Source: DSNY01 sp040752195 (lineage in GTDB: Bacteria > Pseudomonadota > Gammaproteobacteria > Burkholderiales > Burkholderiaceae_F). From it: a stretch of DNA of 64,000 bases. Under the pieces are notes generated by a model. That model did no database searches. It worked only from the letters and a program-made list of their open reading frames with translations, and had not been told where the DNA came from. The stretch is taken from the NCBI GenBank assembly GCA_040752195.1, contig JBFMFC010000014.1, forward strand, positions 1 through 64,000, read 5' to 3'. Position numbers and translations under genes: made by a program. Below are positions 23,698-32,725 of this stretch, one piece after another. Positions within the stretch are counted from its first letter, which is position 1, and each line of letters begins with the position of its first letter.

Positions 23698-25503
23698 CTA
23701 GAACTGCTCGGCGGGAATTGCAAGGACGCCGGTTGCGCCGTCGACGATGCTGTCGTGCAGCCCCGGGGCGGTCGTCAGCACATGGTCGGCAAAGTAGCGC
23801 GCCGTGGCGATCTTGGCGCGATGAAAGTCGGCGTCCGCGGCGCCGCGCGACAGGCGCGCAGCGCAGACGAGCGCGGCGCGCCCCATCTGCCAGCCGCCAT
23901 GCGTGACACCGGCCAGTTTCAGGAAAGGCACCGAGCCCGCGAAAACGCCGCGGATGTCGCTTCGGAATCCGGCGACGACGAAGTCGACTGCGGCCTCGTA
24001 GGCGTCGATCGCGGCCCCGAGCCGGCGCCCGATCGCCGCGAGATCCGGATGACCCGATCCGGCAAGCTCGGCCTGCGTGGCCCGCATCTGCGCAATGAAG
24101 GCCTTCGCGGTAGCGCCGCCGTCGCGCACCGTTTTGCGGCCGACGAAGTCGTTCGCCTGGATCGCGGTCGTGCCCTCGTAGATCGTCAGGATGCGCGAGT
24201 CGCGGTAGTACTGCGCAGCGCCGGTCTCCTCGATGAAGCCCATGCCGCCGTGCACCTGGATGCCGGCCGACGTCACGTCGATCGACATCTCCGTGCTCCA
24301 GCCCTTGACGATCGGCACCAGGTACTCGTACGCGGCGCGCGCCTGCTTGCGCTTCGCCTCGTCCGGATGCAGATGCGAGACGTCGTAGTGCGCCGCCGCC
24401 ACGTAGGCGATCGCCCGCGCCGCTTCGGTATGGGCGCGCATGAACATCAGCAGCCGGCGCACGTCCGGGTGATGGACGATCGCGACCGGTCCGCTCGATC
24501 CCTCCACGGCGCGGCTTTGCACGCGCTCCTTCGCATAGGCCGCCGCCTTCTGGTAGGCGCGTTCGGCGATCGCGACACCCTGCACGCCGACCTGGAAGCG
24601 CGCGGCGTTCATCATGATGAACATGTACTCGAGCCCGCGGTTCTCTTCGCCGACCAGGTAGCCGATCGCGCCGCAGCCGACCTCGCCCTTGCCGTCGCCG
24701 TAGATCAGCACCGCGGTCGGGCTCGCGTGGATGCCGAGCTTGTGTTCGATCGACGCGCAGTACACGTCGTTGCGTTTGCCGAGCATTCCGTCCGCATCGA
24801 CCAGGAACTTGGGCACGATGAAGAGCGAAATCCCCTTGACGCCTGCGGGCGCGTCCGGCGTGCGCGCCAGCACGAGATGGACGATGTTCTGCGCCAGATC
24901 GTGCTCGCCGTAGGTGATGAAGATCTTCTGGCCGGTGATCCGGTAGCTGCCGTCGGGCTGACGGACCGCGCGCGTGCGCACTTGCGCGAGATCCGAACCG
25001 GCCTGCGGCTCGGTCAGGTTCATCGTTCCGGTCCAGCTTCCGTCGATCAGCCGCGGAACGTACAGGCTCTTCTGCGCATCGCTGCCGGCCGTCAGCAGCG
25101 CCTCGATCGCGCCGTCGGTCAGCAGCGGGCACAACGCGAACGAGAGGTTCGCCGACTGCAGCATCTCCGTGCACGGCGTGGCGACGATTTTCGGCAGTCC
25201 CTGTCCGCCGTACTCCTGCGGATGCTGCACGCCCTGCCAACCCGCCTCGACGAACGCGCGGAACGCCTCCTTGAAGCCCGGCGTGGTCCTGACTTCGCCG
25301 TCGTGCCAGGTCGCAGGCTGAACGTCGCCGACGACGTTCAGCGGCGCGACCACTTCGGCCATGAAGCGTGCGTTCTCGTTGAGAACCGCTTCGATCGTTT
25401 CGTCGGTCGCATCTTCGCAGCCCGGGAGCTTCTGGACGTCGGCCAGCCCCGCCAGCTCGTTCATCACGAACAGCATGTCCTTGATCGGTGCCGCGTAACT
25501 CAT
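23698..25503 (-). CDS. acyl-CoA dehydrogenase (about 600-residue type)
   Basis: This 601-residue flavoenzyme makes the first double bond of beta-oxidation. Typical phrases are GWQGVQHPQEYGGQGLPKIV, TGTMNLTEPQAGSDLAQV, ITYGEHDLAQNIVHLVLAR and GGMGFIEETGAAQYYRDSRI, then TIYEGTTAIQANDF containing the catalytic Glu region. The extra C-terminal 130 residues and an N-terminal extension (YAAPIKDMLFVMNELAGLAD) mark the long FadE-like subgroup. ATG 25503 is chosen because the family begins MSYxAPxxDM. It follows etfB-etfA on the same strand, its electron acceptor. Confidence 0.95.
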   Translation of the reverse strand: MSYAAPIKDMLFVMNELAGLADVQKLPGCEDATDETIEAVLNENARFMAEVVAPLNVVGDVQPATWHDGEVRTTPGFKEAFRAFVEAGWQGVQHPQEYGGQGLPKIVATPCTEMLQSANLSFALCPLLTDGAIEALLTAGSDAQKSLYVPRLIDGSWTGTMNLTEPQAGSDLAQVRTRAVRQPDGSYRITGQKIFITYGEHDLAQNIVHLVLARTPDAPAGVKGISLFIVPKFLVDADGMLGKRNDVYCASIEHKLGIHASPTAVLIYGDGKGEVGCGAIGYLVGEENRGLEYMFIMMNAARFQVGVQGVAIAERAYQKAAAYAKERVQSRAVEGSSGPVAIVHHPDVRRLLMFMRAHTEAARAIAYVAAAHYDVSHLHPDEAKRKQARAAYEYLVPIVKGWSTEMSIDVTSAGIQVHGGMGFIEETGAAQYYRDSRILTIYEGTTAIQANDFVGRKTVRDGGATAKAFIAQMRATQAELAGSGHPDLAAIGRRLGAAIDAYEAAVDFVVAGFRSDIRGVFAGSVPFLKLAGVTHGGWQMGRAALVCAARLSRGAADADFHRAKIATARYFADHVLTTAPGLHDSIVDGATGVLAIPAEQF

Positions 25504-25581
25504 CTCACTCCCCCGCAGAACAAAAAAGGGCACAGAGTCACGGTGATCCGTGCGCTGTGCCCCGACACCGGCGATCGCCCC

Positions 25582-26514
25582 CTAGCCGAGTTCCTTGATC
25601 AGCTGCGGAACGACTTCGAACAGATCGCCGACGATGCCGTAATCGGCGACCGAGAAGATCGGCGCTTCGGGGTCCTTGTTGATCGCGACGATCACTTTCG
25701 AATCCTTCATTCCGGCCAGATGCTGGATCGCACCGGAAATGCCGACCGCGATGTACAGCTGCGGCGCCACGACCTTGCCCGTCTGGCCGACTTGCCAGTC
25801 GTTCGGTGCGTAGCCCGCGTCCACCGCCGCGCGCGAAGCGCCGAGCGCTGCGTTCAGCTTGTCGGCCAGCGCTTCCAGCAGCTTGAAGTTCTCGGCCGAA
25901 CCCATGCCGCGGCCGCCGGCGACGACGATCTTCGCGCCCTGCAGCTCCGGGCGATCGCTCTTGGCGACCTCGCGCGCGACGAATTTCGACAGCCCGGCGT
26001 CGGGCACGGGCGCAACGCTCTCGATCGTCGCGTTGCCGCCTTCGGCCGGCGCCGCGTCGAAATTGGTCGGCCGTGCCGTGACGACCTTGATCGCATCGCT
26101 CGACTGCACGGTCGCGATCGCGTTGCCGGCGTAGATCGGACGGGTGAACGTGTCCGCCGATTCGACCCCGATGATGTCCGACACCTGCGCACTGTCGAGC
26201 TTGGCCGCGACGCGCGGCAGCACGTTCTTGCCGAAGCTCGTCGCCGGCGCGAACACGTGGCTGTAGCCCTTCGCGACCGCGAGCACCTGTTCCGCCACGT
26301 TCTCCGCGAGGCCGTCGGCCAGATGCGGCGCGTCGGCGACCAGCACCTTCGTGACGCCCTGGATCCTGGCCGCCTGCTGTGCGACCGCGGCGCAGTTGTG
26401 GCCGGCGACGAGCACGTGCACCTCGCCGGCGGCCTTGGCCGCCGCCGTGACCGTGTTCAACGTGGCCGCCTTCAGATGCTGGTTGTCGTGTTCGGCGAGT
26501 ACGAGTGCGGGCAT
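25582..26514 (-). CDS. etfA: electron transfer flavoprotein subunit alpha
   Basis: This 310-residue FAD-carrying subunit takes electrons from acyl-CoA dehydrogenases. N-terminal alpha/beta domain MPALVLAEHDNQHLKAATLN; C-terminal FAD domain with VAGGRGMGSAENFKLLEALA, VDAGYAPNDWQVGQTGKVV and LYIAVGISGAIQHLAGMKDS. Length is normal. It is 39 bp after etfB and 78 bp before the acyl-CoA dehydrogenase gene. Confidence 0.97.
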   Translation of the reverse strand: MPALVLAEHDNQHLKAATLNTVTAAAKAAGEVHVLVAGHNCAAVAQQAARIQGVTKVLVADAPHLADGLAENVAEQVLAVAKGYSHVFAPATSFGKNVLPRVAAKLDSAQVSDIIGVESADTFTRPIYAGNAIATVQSSDAIKVVTARPTNFDAAPAEGGNATIESVAPVPDAGLSKFVAREVAKSDRPELQGAKIVVAGGRGMGSAENFKLLEALADKLNAALGASRAAVDAGYAPNDWQVGQTGKVVAPQLYIAVGISGAIQHLAGMKDSKVIVAINKDPEAPIFSVADYGIVGDLFEVVPQLIKELG

Positions 26515-26553
26515 AACGGATCTCCGGAATTCCTGGTCGAGTCGCGCGGGCGC

Positions 26554-27303
26554 TCAGAGCACCTTCGCTTCGGTCCTGAGCTTGGCGACCAGCGTGGCGG
26601 CGTCGGGCACCTTGATGCCCGCCTTGCGCGCCGGCGGCTCGGTGACCCTCAGCGTCTTCAGCCGCGGCGCCACGTCCACGCCGAGATCGGCCGGCTTGAC
26701 GATCTCGAGCGGCTTTTTCTTCGCCTTCATGATGTTCGGCAGCGTGACGTAACGCGGCTCGTTCAGCCGCAGATCGACCGTCACGACGGCGGGCAGCTTC
26801 ACCGAGACCGTCTCCAGGCCGCCGTCGACTTCGCGGACCACCTCGGCGCGGCCGTCGGCGATTTTCAGCTTGGACGCGAAAGTCGCCTGCGGCATGCCCG
26901 CGAGCGCCGCCAGCATCTGCCCGGTCTGGTTCGCGTCGTCGTCGATCGCCTGTTTGCCGAGCAGCACGAGCTGCGGCTGCTCCCGGTCGACGATCGCCTT
27001 GAGCAGCTTGGCGACCGCCAGCGGCTGCAGCTCGACGTCGGTCTCGACCAGGATCGCGCGGTCGGCGCCGATCGCCATCGCGGTGCGCAGCGTCTCCTGG
27101 CACTGCGGCACACCGCAGGACACGGCGACGATCTCGGTGGCCACGCCGGCTTCCTTCAAGCGCACCGCCTCCTCGACGGCGATCTCGTCGAACGGGTTCA
27201 TCGACATCTTGACGTTGGCGATGTCGACGCCGCTGGCGTCCGACTTCACCCGGACCTTGACGTTGTAGTCGACGACACGCTTGACGGAGACGAGGATCTT
27301 CAT
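26554..27303 (-). CDS. etfB: electron transfer flavoprotein subunit beta
   Basis: This 249-residue AMP-binding subunit pairs with EtfA. Typical sequence: MKILVSVKRVVDYNVKVRVK, MNPFDEIAVEEAVRLKEAG, QLVLLGKQAIDDDANQTGQM and the signature around EVDGGLETVSVKLPAVVTVD, LRLNEPRYVTLPNIMKAKKK. It opens the etfB-etfA-dehydrogenase unit; a -10 box TATAAT lies about 70 bp upstream. Confidence 0.97.
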   Translation of the reverse strand: MKILVSVKRVVDYNVKVRVKSDASGVDIANVKMSMNPFDEIAVEEAVRLKEAGVATEIVAVSCGVPQCQETLRTAMAIGADRAILVETDVELQPLAVAKLLKAIVDREQPQLVLLGKQAIDDDANQTGQMLAALAGMPQATFASKLKIADGRAEVVREVDGGLETVSVKLPAVVTVDLRLNEPRYVTLPNIMKAKKKPLEIVKPADLGVDVAPRLKTLRVTEPPARKAGIKVPDAATLVAKLRTEAKVL

Positions 27304-27374
27304 GGGGAGGAGGCTCGAAACGAGCGATGCGGGATGTGGTTCGGGGACGGATCCGCCGGTGCAAATGCGCCGCG

Positions 27375-27402
27375 ATTATACGAAGGCGCGGCAGCGCGCC
27401 TT
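27375..27402 (-). promoter_or_regulatory. hairpin and -10 box upstream of etfB
   Basis: On the minus strand a perfect 8-bp hairpin AAGGCGCG-CTGC-CGCGCCTT (27402-27383) is followed 2 nt later by TATAAT (27380-27375). The hairpin may end the upstream DedA-like gene's transcript or act as an operator; the TATAAT is a consensus -10, but no good -35 is seen at the usual spacing. Confidence 0.45.
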
Positions 27403-27431
27403 TGATCCGTGTGGTGAATCGAGCCGACGCT

Positions 27432-27872
27432 CTACTGCGCAAGGCGCGGCAGCAGTGTCGCCGCGAACCAGCTCCACCCGCCGGCCACGAGCGCGTAGCG
27501 CGCCAGTTTGCCGATCGCAATGAGCAACAGCGCGAGCCACGGATTGAAGCGCAACCAACCCGCAGCGACCGCCAGCGCGTCGCCGACCAGCGGCATCCAC
27601 GAAAACAGCAGCGCCCAGTAGCCGTACCTGTGCAGGTAGATGATCGACTTGTGCTGCGCGCGATTCGGAATCAGGCGCCCCACCGCATAGGACGTCATTG
27701 CGCCGAGCGTGTTGCCGGCGGTGGCCACGCCGACCGCCTGCCAGACGGCGTCGGGATATCGGTGGATGACGGCGATCAGAACGAACTCCGAACCACCCGG
27801 CAGCAGCGTCGCGGCAACGAAACTCGCAATGAACAAGCCGACAAATCCGGCTTCGGCGGAAAAATCGAACAT
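27432..27872 (-). CDS. YqaA/DedA-like membrane protein
   Basis: This 146-residue protein has four hydrophobic helices and the SNARE-associated/DedA-type pattern: FVAATLLPGGSEFVLIAVIH, AGNTLGAMTSYAVGRLIP, YGYWALLFSWMPLVGDALAV and a re-entrant-like GWLRFNPWLALLLIAIGKLA. DedA relatives act as lipid scramblases or transporters; the short YqaA type has no assigned substrate. ATG 27872 is chosen because the family sequence begins there. It is divergent from putA over about 105 bp. Confidence 0.88.
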   Translation of the reverse strand: MFDFSAEAGFVGLFIASFVAATLLPGGSEFVLIAVIHRYPDAVWQAVGVATAGNTLGAMTSYAVGRLIPNRAQHKSIIYLHRYGYWALLFSWMPLVGDALAVAAGWLRFNPWLALLLIAIGKLARYALVAGGWSWFAATLLPRLAQ

Positions 27873-27977
27873 GCGCGACAGGATCTGCGGGGCGGCGCGA
27901 TTGTATCGGCGCGCCCTGCGCATGCCCGGTGCTAGAGTCGCACCGCAAAGCACGGACGAGGCACGGAGAGACACGCG

Positions 27978-30900
27978 ATGGCCTGGATCGATCGACTCGT
28001 GCGATTGCCCGCCCTCGGCGACCCGTACGGCAGCGAGCGCGACTCGATCGCCGCGCTGCTGGCGACGCCCGCCGATCCGGCGCTGCATGCCAGCGCGCGC
28101 GAGACCGCCGCGCGCTGGATCCGGGCGGTGCGCGCCACGCCGCCGGGCGTCCTGTCGGCGCAGAACCTGCTCGCGACGTTTCCGCTTGCGAGCGCCGAAG
28201 GCGTGGCGCTGCTGCGCCTGGCCGAAGCGCTGCTGCGCGCACCCGACCCCGAAACGCAGAGCTGGCTGATCGCCGAGAAGCTCGCCGCTTTTCGCGGTGC
28301 TGCGCCGGCTGCCGTCGGCGACGGGCTCGTCGCGCGCGTGCTCGCGGGCGCGCTGCGCGTCGCCGGCCAGGTCAGCGCACCGGTCGACCTGCGCTCAAGC
28401 GATGCGTCGGGCATCCGCGAATGGCTCGCGCGCAGCACGCTGCGGCCGCTCGTGATCGAAGGCATCCGCCGCTTCGGCGAACAGTTCGTCTTCGCCGCCA
28501 CGCTCGACGAAGCGCTCGAACGCGCCACGCACCGCCCTGACGTGCGCGTCACGCACTCGTTCGACATGCTGGGCGAAGGCGCGCGCACGGCGGCAGACGC
28601 GGATCGCAGCTTCGCCGCCTATCGCGCTGCGATCGAGTCGCTCGCGGCAACCGGAAAGACCGGCCACTTCAGCCAGCGCGACGGCGTCTCGATCAAGCTG
28701 TCGGCGATCCATCCGCGTTTCGAGACCGCGCAACTCGAGCGCGTCGAAGGCGAGCTGTACGAAAGGCTGCGCGCGCTCGCGCTGCAGGCATCCGATGCGG
28801 ACATCAACCTCACGATCGACGCCGAGGAGTCCGAGCGGCTCGTGCTGCACGTGGCGCTCGTCGAACGGCTCATGCGCGAGCCGCAGCTGGCCGGTTGGGA
28901 AGGCCTCGGGCTCGCGGTGCAGGCGTATCAGACGCGCGCGGCGGCGACGGTCGACTACCTGCTGGCGAAGATCGCGGAATTGAAACGCCCGCTCGCGATC
29001 CGGCTCACGAAGGGCGCGTACTGGGACGCCGAGATCAAGCGCGCGCAGGAGCTGGGCATGCCGGGCTTTCCGGTGTTCACTCGCAAGTGGGGGACCGACG
29101 TGTCGTACGCGGTGATCGCGCAGCGCCTGCTGACCGCGGACGCTCCGGTGTTCCCGCAATTCGCCACGCACAACGCGCTGACCGCCGCCTGGGTGTGCGC
29201 GGTGGCCGACGCGGCTGCCCCCAAGAAGCGTTTCGAGTTCCAGCGGTTGCACGGCATGGGCGAGGCATTCTTCCGCACCATTCTCGCCGAACGGCCGACC
29301 GCGGCCGTGCGCATCTACGCGCCGGTCGGCAGCTTTCGCGATCTGCTCGCCTACCTCGTGCGACGGCTGCTGGAAAACGGCGCGAACAGCTCGTTCGTCC
29401 ATCAGATCGCCGACGAAGGCACGCCGATCGACACGCTGCTTGTCGATCCGTTCGAGCAGGCGCGCAACGAAGCGGCGGCCGAGCCCCCGCTGGCGACCGG
29501 CGCCAAGCTGTTTCCCGGGCGGCGCAACTCCGCAGGCCGCGATCTCGCCGAGCCGCGCACGCTCGCGGCGCTGGCGGCTGCCGTCAACGCGCCGCTCGAG
29601 GGAGAGAGGGCTGCGCCGCTCGTCGTCGGGCTCGCACGGCCGAGCGGCTCCCAGCGCGCCGTCGTCAATCCGGCGCGGCTCGGCGAAGTCGCCGGCGCAG
29701 CGATCGACGCAACCGATGCCGAAGTCGACGCGGCCGTCGCCGCGGCCGTGGCCGCGCAGCCGGCGTGGGATGCGCGCGGTGTGGCCGCGCGCGCCGGGCT
29801 GCTCGAACGCGCCGCCGACGCGTACGAGGCCGAGCATGACGCCCTCGTGCGGCTGCTGGTCCGAGAAGCGGGCAAGACCTATCTCGACGCGCACCTCGAG
29901 GTACGCGAAGCGGTCGATTTCCTCCGCTACTACGCCGTGTCGGCCCGCAGCGCGCTCGCGCGCCGCAAGCTGCCGGGACCCGTCGGCGAGTCGAACGAGC
30001 TCGACCTGCACGGCCGCGGCACATTCGTCTGCATCAGCCCGTGGAACTTTCCGCTCGCAATCTTCACCGGGCAGATCGCGGCAGCGCTGGTCGCCGGCAA
30101 CACGGTGATCGCGAAGCCCGCCGAACAGACACCGCTCATCGCGCATCGCGCGGTCAGGCTCATGCATGCGGCGGGCATTCCGCTCGACGCGCTGCAGCTT
30201 CTCCCCGGCCCGGGGGAAACGGTCGGCCGCCGGCTCACGAGCGATCCGCGCATCGCCGGGGTCGCCTTCACCGGATCGACCGAGACCGCGCGCGCGATCA
30301 ACCGTGCGCTGGCGGCGCGCGACGCGCCGCTGGCTGCGCTCATCGCCGAAACGGGCGGACAGAACGCGATGATCGTCGACTCGACCGCGCTGCCCGAACA
30401 GGTGACCGACGCGGTGATCTCGAGCGCGTTCCGCTCGTGCGGGCAGCGCTGCAGCGCGTTGCGCGTGCTGTACGTCCAGCACGAGATCGCCGACGCCGTG
30501 CTCGCGATGATCGCCGGCGCGATGCGCGAATTGCGCATCGGCGATCCGCGCGACCCGGCCGTCGACGTCGGTCCGGTGATCGACGCCGCCGCGCTCGAAG
30601 CGCTGCGCGCGCACCGCGGCTGGCTGCGCGCCCATGCGAAGCGGCTCTACGAGTGCGAGCTGCCCGCGGGCCTCGAAGGGCACTACTTCGCGCCGATCGC
30701 CTACGAGATCGAGTCGATGCGTCAGCTCGAGCGCGAGAACTTCGGGCCGATCCTGCACGTCGTTCGCTTCGACAAGCGGGCGCTGGACAGCGTGATCGAC
30801 GAGATCAACGGCAGCGGTTACGGGCTGACGATGGGACTGCACACGCGGCTGGACGCGCGCGTCGAGCACGTTCGCGCGCGGGCGCGGGTCGGCAACCTGT

Positions 30901-31097
30901 ACGTCAACCGCAACATCATCGGTGCCGTCGTCGAGTCGCAGCCGTTTGGCGGCGAAGGGCTTTCCGGCACGGGCCCGAAAGCGGGCGGCCCGCACTACCT
31001 GCTGCGTTTCGTCACCGAGCGCACGGTGACGATCAACACCGCCGCGGCCGGCGGCAACGTCGAGCTGGCCGCCGGGCTGCTCACTCGCAGCGGCTGA
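27978..31097 (+). CDS. putA: bifunctional proline dehydrogenase / L-glutamate gamma-semialdehyde dehydrogenase
   Basis: This 1039-residue PutA oxidises proline to glutamate. The FAD-dependent proline dehydrogenase barrel covers roughly residues 170-470 (GVSIKLSAIHPRFETAQLER, LAIRLTKGAYWDAEIKRAQE, FATHNALTAAWV). The NAD-dependent aldehyde dehydrogenase follows at about 530-1010, with ISPWNFPLAIFTGQIAAAL, catalytic Glu in LIAETGGQNAMIVDS near 790 and catalytic Cys in CGQRCSALRVLY near 825. The N-terminal ribbon-helix-helix repressor domain of E. coli PutA is absent, so it should not regulate its own gene. It converges on the next gene with no gap; both stops lie in TGATCA. Confidence 0.97.
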   Translation: MAWIDRLVRLPALGDPYGSERDSIAALLATPADPALHASARETAARWIRAVRATPPGVLSAQNLLATFPLASAEGVALLRLAEALLRAPDPETQSWLIAEKLAAFRGAAPAAVGDGLVARVLAGALRVAGQVSAPVDLRSSDASGIREWLARSTLRPLVIEGIRRFGEQFVFAATLDEALERATHRPDVRVTHSFDMLGEGARTAADADRSFAAYRAAIESLAATGKTGHFSQRDGVSIKLSAIHPRFETAQLERVEGELYERLRALALQASDADINLTIDAEESERLVLHVALVERLMREPQLAGWEGLGLAVQAYQTRAAATVDYLLAKIAELKRPLAIRLTKGAYWDAEIKRAQELGMPGFPVFTRKWGTDVSYAVIAQRLLTADAPVFPQFATHNALTAAWVCAVADAAAPKKRFEFQRLHGMGEAFFRTILAERPTAAVRIYAPVGSFRDLLAYLVRRLLENGANSSFVHQIADEGTPIDTLLVDPFEQARNEAAAEPPLATGAKLFPGRRNSAGRDLAEPRTLAALAAAVNAPLEGERAAPLVVGLARPSGSQRAVVNPARLGEVAGAAIDATDAEVDAAVAAAVAAQPAWDARGVAARAGLLERAADAYEAEHDALVRLLVREAGKTYLDAHLEVREAVDFLRYYAVSARSALARRKLPGPVGESNELDLHGRGTFVCISPWNFPLAIFTGQIAAALVAGNTVIAKPAEQTPLIAHRAVRLMHAAGIPLDALQLLPGPGETVGRRLTSDPRIAGVAFTGSTETARAINRALAARDAPLAALIAETGGQNAMIVDSTALPEQVTDAVISSAFRSCGQRCSALRVLYVQHEIADAVLAMIAGAMRELRIGDPRDPAVDVGPVIDAAALEALRAHRGWLRAHAKRLYECELPAGLEGHYFAPIAYEIESMRQLERENFGPILHVVRFDKRALDSVIDEINGSGYGLTMGLHTRLDARVEHVRARARVGNLYVNRNIIGAVVESQPFGGEGLSGTGPKAGGPHYLLRFVTERTVTINTAAAGGNVELAAGLLTRSG

Positions 31098-32705
31098 TCA
31101 TCCCAGGTCGCGGACGATCTCGACCGCGGCGTTGTGCCCCGGCGCGCCGGTCACACCGCCGCCCGGATGCGCACCCGAGCCGCAGTGGTACAGGCCTTCG
31201 ATGGGACCGCGGTAACGCGCGTAGCCGAGCACCGGCCGCATCGAGAAGAGCTGATCGAGCGAAAGCTGGCCGTGGAAGATGTCGCCCGCAGTCAGGCCGA
31301 ACTCGCGTTCGAGATCGAGCGGCGTCCAGGCGCGCCAGCCGATGAGGGCGCGGCGGAAGTTCGGGCAGAACGCCTGCACCACGTCGAACACCGCTTCGAC
31401 CGCGCGCGCCTTCAACGCATCCCAGTCGGCATCCGGCTTGAACTGCTGGCAGAACAGCGACGCGACGTGCGCGCCCTTCGGCGCGAGCGAATCGTCGACC
31501 ACGCTCGGGATCAGCATCTCGACGATCGGCTGCGACGCGAAACCGGCATCCTCGGCATCGCGCCAGGCACGGTCCATGTAGCGGAGCGACGGCGCGAAGA
31601 CGATGCCGCTCGCATGGTGCGGCTGCGCGTTCGCGCCGGGCCGGCACGCGAAGTCGGGCAGCTCGGACAGTGCGACGTTGATCCGCAACGACCCCGACCC
31701 GCAACGGTAGCGGTCGATCGCCGCGGCGAAGTCGTCGGGCAGCTCGGCGCGATCGACGAGCCGCTGGTACAGCAGCTTGGGCGTCACGTTCGCGGCGACC
31801 GCACGCGCGCGGATCGTCTCGCCGCTGTCGAGTTCGACGCCCAGCGCGCGCCCGCCTTCGACCAAGACGCGCTTCACCGCACAGTCGGTGTCGATGCGAA
31901 CGCCGCGCGAGCGCGCTTCGTCGGCCATCAGCTCCGTGATGCGGCCCATGCCGCCGATCGCATGCCCCCAGCGACCGGGCTTGCCGTTGACCTCGCCGAA
32001 GCAGTGATGCAGCAGCACGTACGCCGAGCCCGCCGCGTACGGGCTCGCATAGTTGCCGACCACCGCATCCCAGCCGAGGACCGCTTTGAGCGGGTCCGAC
32101 TCGAAGACCGAATCGAGCCAGTGTCCCGCGCTCTTGGCAAACAGGTCGATCAGATCCCGCCGCGCCTCGTTCGGCAGTCTGCCGAACTGCAGCAGAAGCC
32201 GCGCCGCTGCGACGAGATCGCGCCAGCTCTGCACGATCAACGGGCCACCGAGATTGGGCGGCGCGCGTAGCACCCAGTGCTTCACGAGCGCGGCCAGCCG
32301 GTCGAGCTGCGCGTAATAGGCGGCCAGCCGCTGCGCGTCGCGCGGCGAGAACCTGGCCACTTCGGCTTGCGTGACGGCGAGGTCGCCGCCGAAGCTCAGA
32401 CTTCGTCCGTCGGGCAACGGAACGAAGTTCGCGAACGGCCGCTCGACGATGCGCAGCCCGCGCTCGACGAGCTTCAGGTCGCGGATCACCTTCGGTTGCA
32501 GCAGGCTGACCGTGTAGCTCGCGGTCGAGTTGCGAAAGCCCGGATGGAACTCCTCGGTGACCGCCGCGCCGCCGACCACGCTGCGGCGCTCGAGCACGCG
32601 CACCTTCAAGCCGGCGGCGGCGAGGTAGCAAGCGCAGGCCAGCCCGTTGTGGCCGGCGCCGATGACGACGACATCGCAACCGGCACCGCGCGCCGCCCCC
32701 GTCAA
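31098..32705 (-). CDS. phytoene-desaturase-like FAD-dependent oxidoreductase
   Basis: This protein of about 535 residues has an N-terminal FAD-binding fold (CDVVVIGAGHNGLACACYLA, then VLERRSVVGGAAVTEEFHPG) and the closing motif GLYHCGSGAHPGGGVTGAPG typical of CrtI/pyridine-nucleotide-disulfide oxidoreductase-domain-2 proteins. The substrate is unknown; no carotenoid genes are near. No ATG precedes the FAD motif: TTG 32705 is used, and TTG 32729, which overlaps the ybiB stop, is an alternative. It is the last gene of a Rieske / TrpD2 / oxidoreductase unit. Confidence 0.85.
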   Translation of the reverse strand: MTGAARGAGCDVVVIGAGHNGLACACYLAAAGLKVRVLERRSVVGGAAVTEEFHPGFRNSTASYTVSLLQPKVIRDLKLVERGLRIVERPFANFVPLPDGRSLSFGGDLAVTQAEVARFSPRDAQRLAAYYAQLDRLAALVKHWVLRAPPNLGGPLIVQSWRDLVAAARLLLQFGRLPNEARRDLIDLFAKSAGHWLDSVFESDPLKAVLGWDAVVGNYASPYAAGSAYVLLHHCFGEVNGKPGRWGHAIGGMGRITELMADEARSRGVRIDTDCAVKRVLVEGGRALGVELDSGETIRARAVAANVTPKLLYQRLVDRAELPDDFAAAIDRYRCGSGSLRINVALSELPDFACRPGANAQPHHASGIVFAPSLRYMDRAWRDAEDAGFASQPIVEMLIPSVVDDSLAPKGAHVASLFCQQFKPDADWDALKARAVEAVFDVVQAFCPNFRRALIGWRAWTPLDLEREFGLTAGDIFHGQLSLDQLFSMRPVLGYARYRGPIEGLYHCGSGAHPGGGVTGAPGHNAAVEIVRDLG

Positions 32706-32725
32706 GGCTGCGCCCCGGTCGCCGC

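Noticed and set aside
28395..30995. 866-codon open frame on the minus strand
   Set aside because: Antisense to putA, with low-complexity Arg/Val/Asp composition and no recognisable motif.
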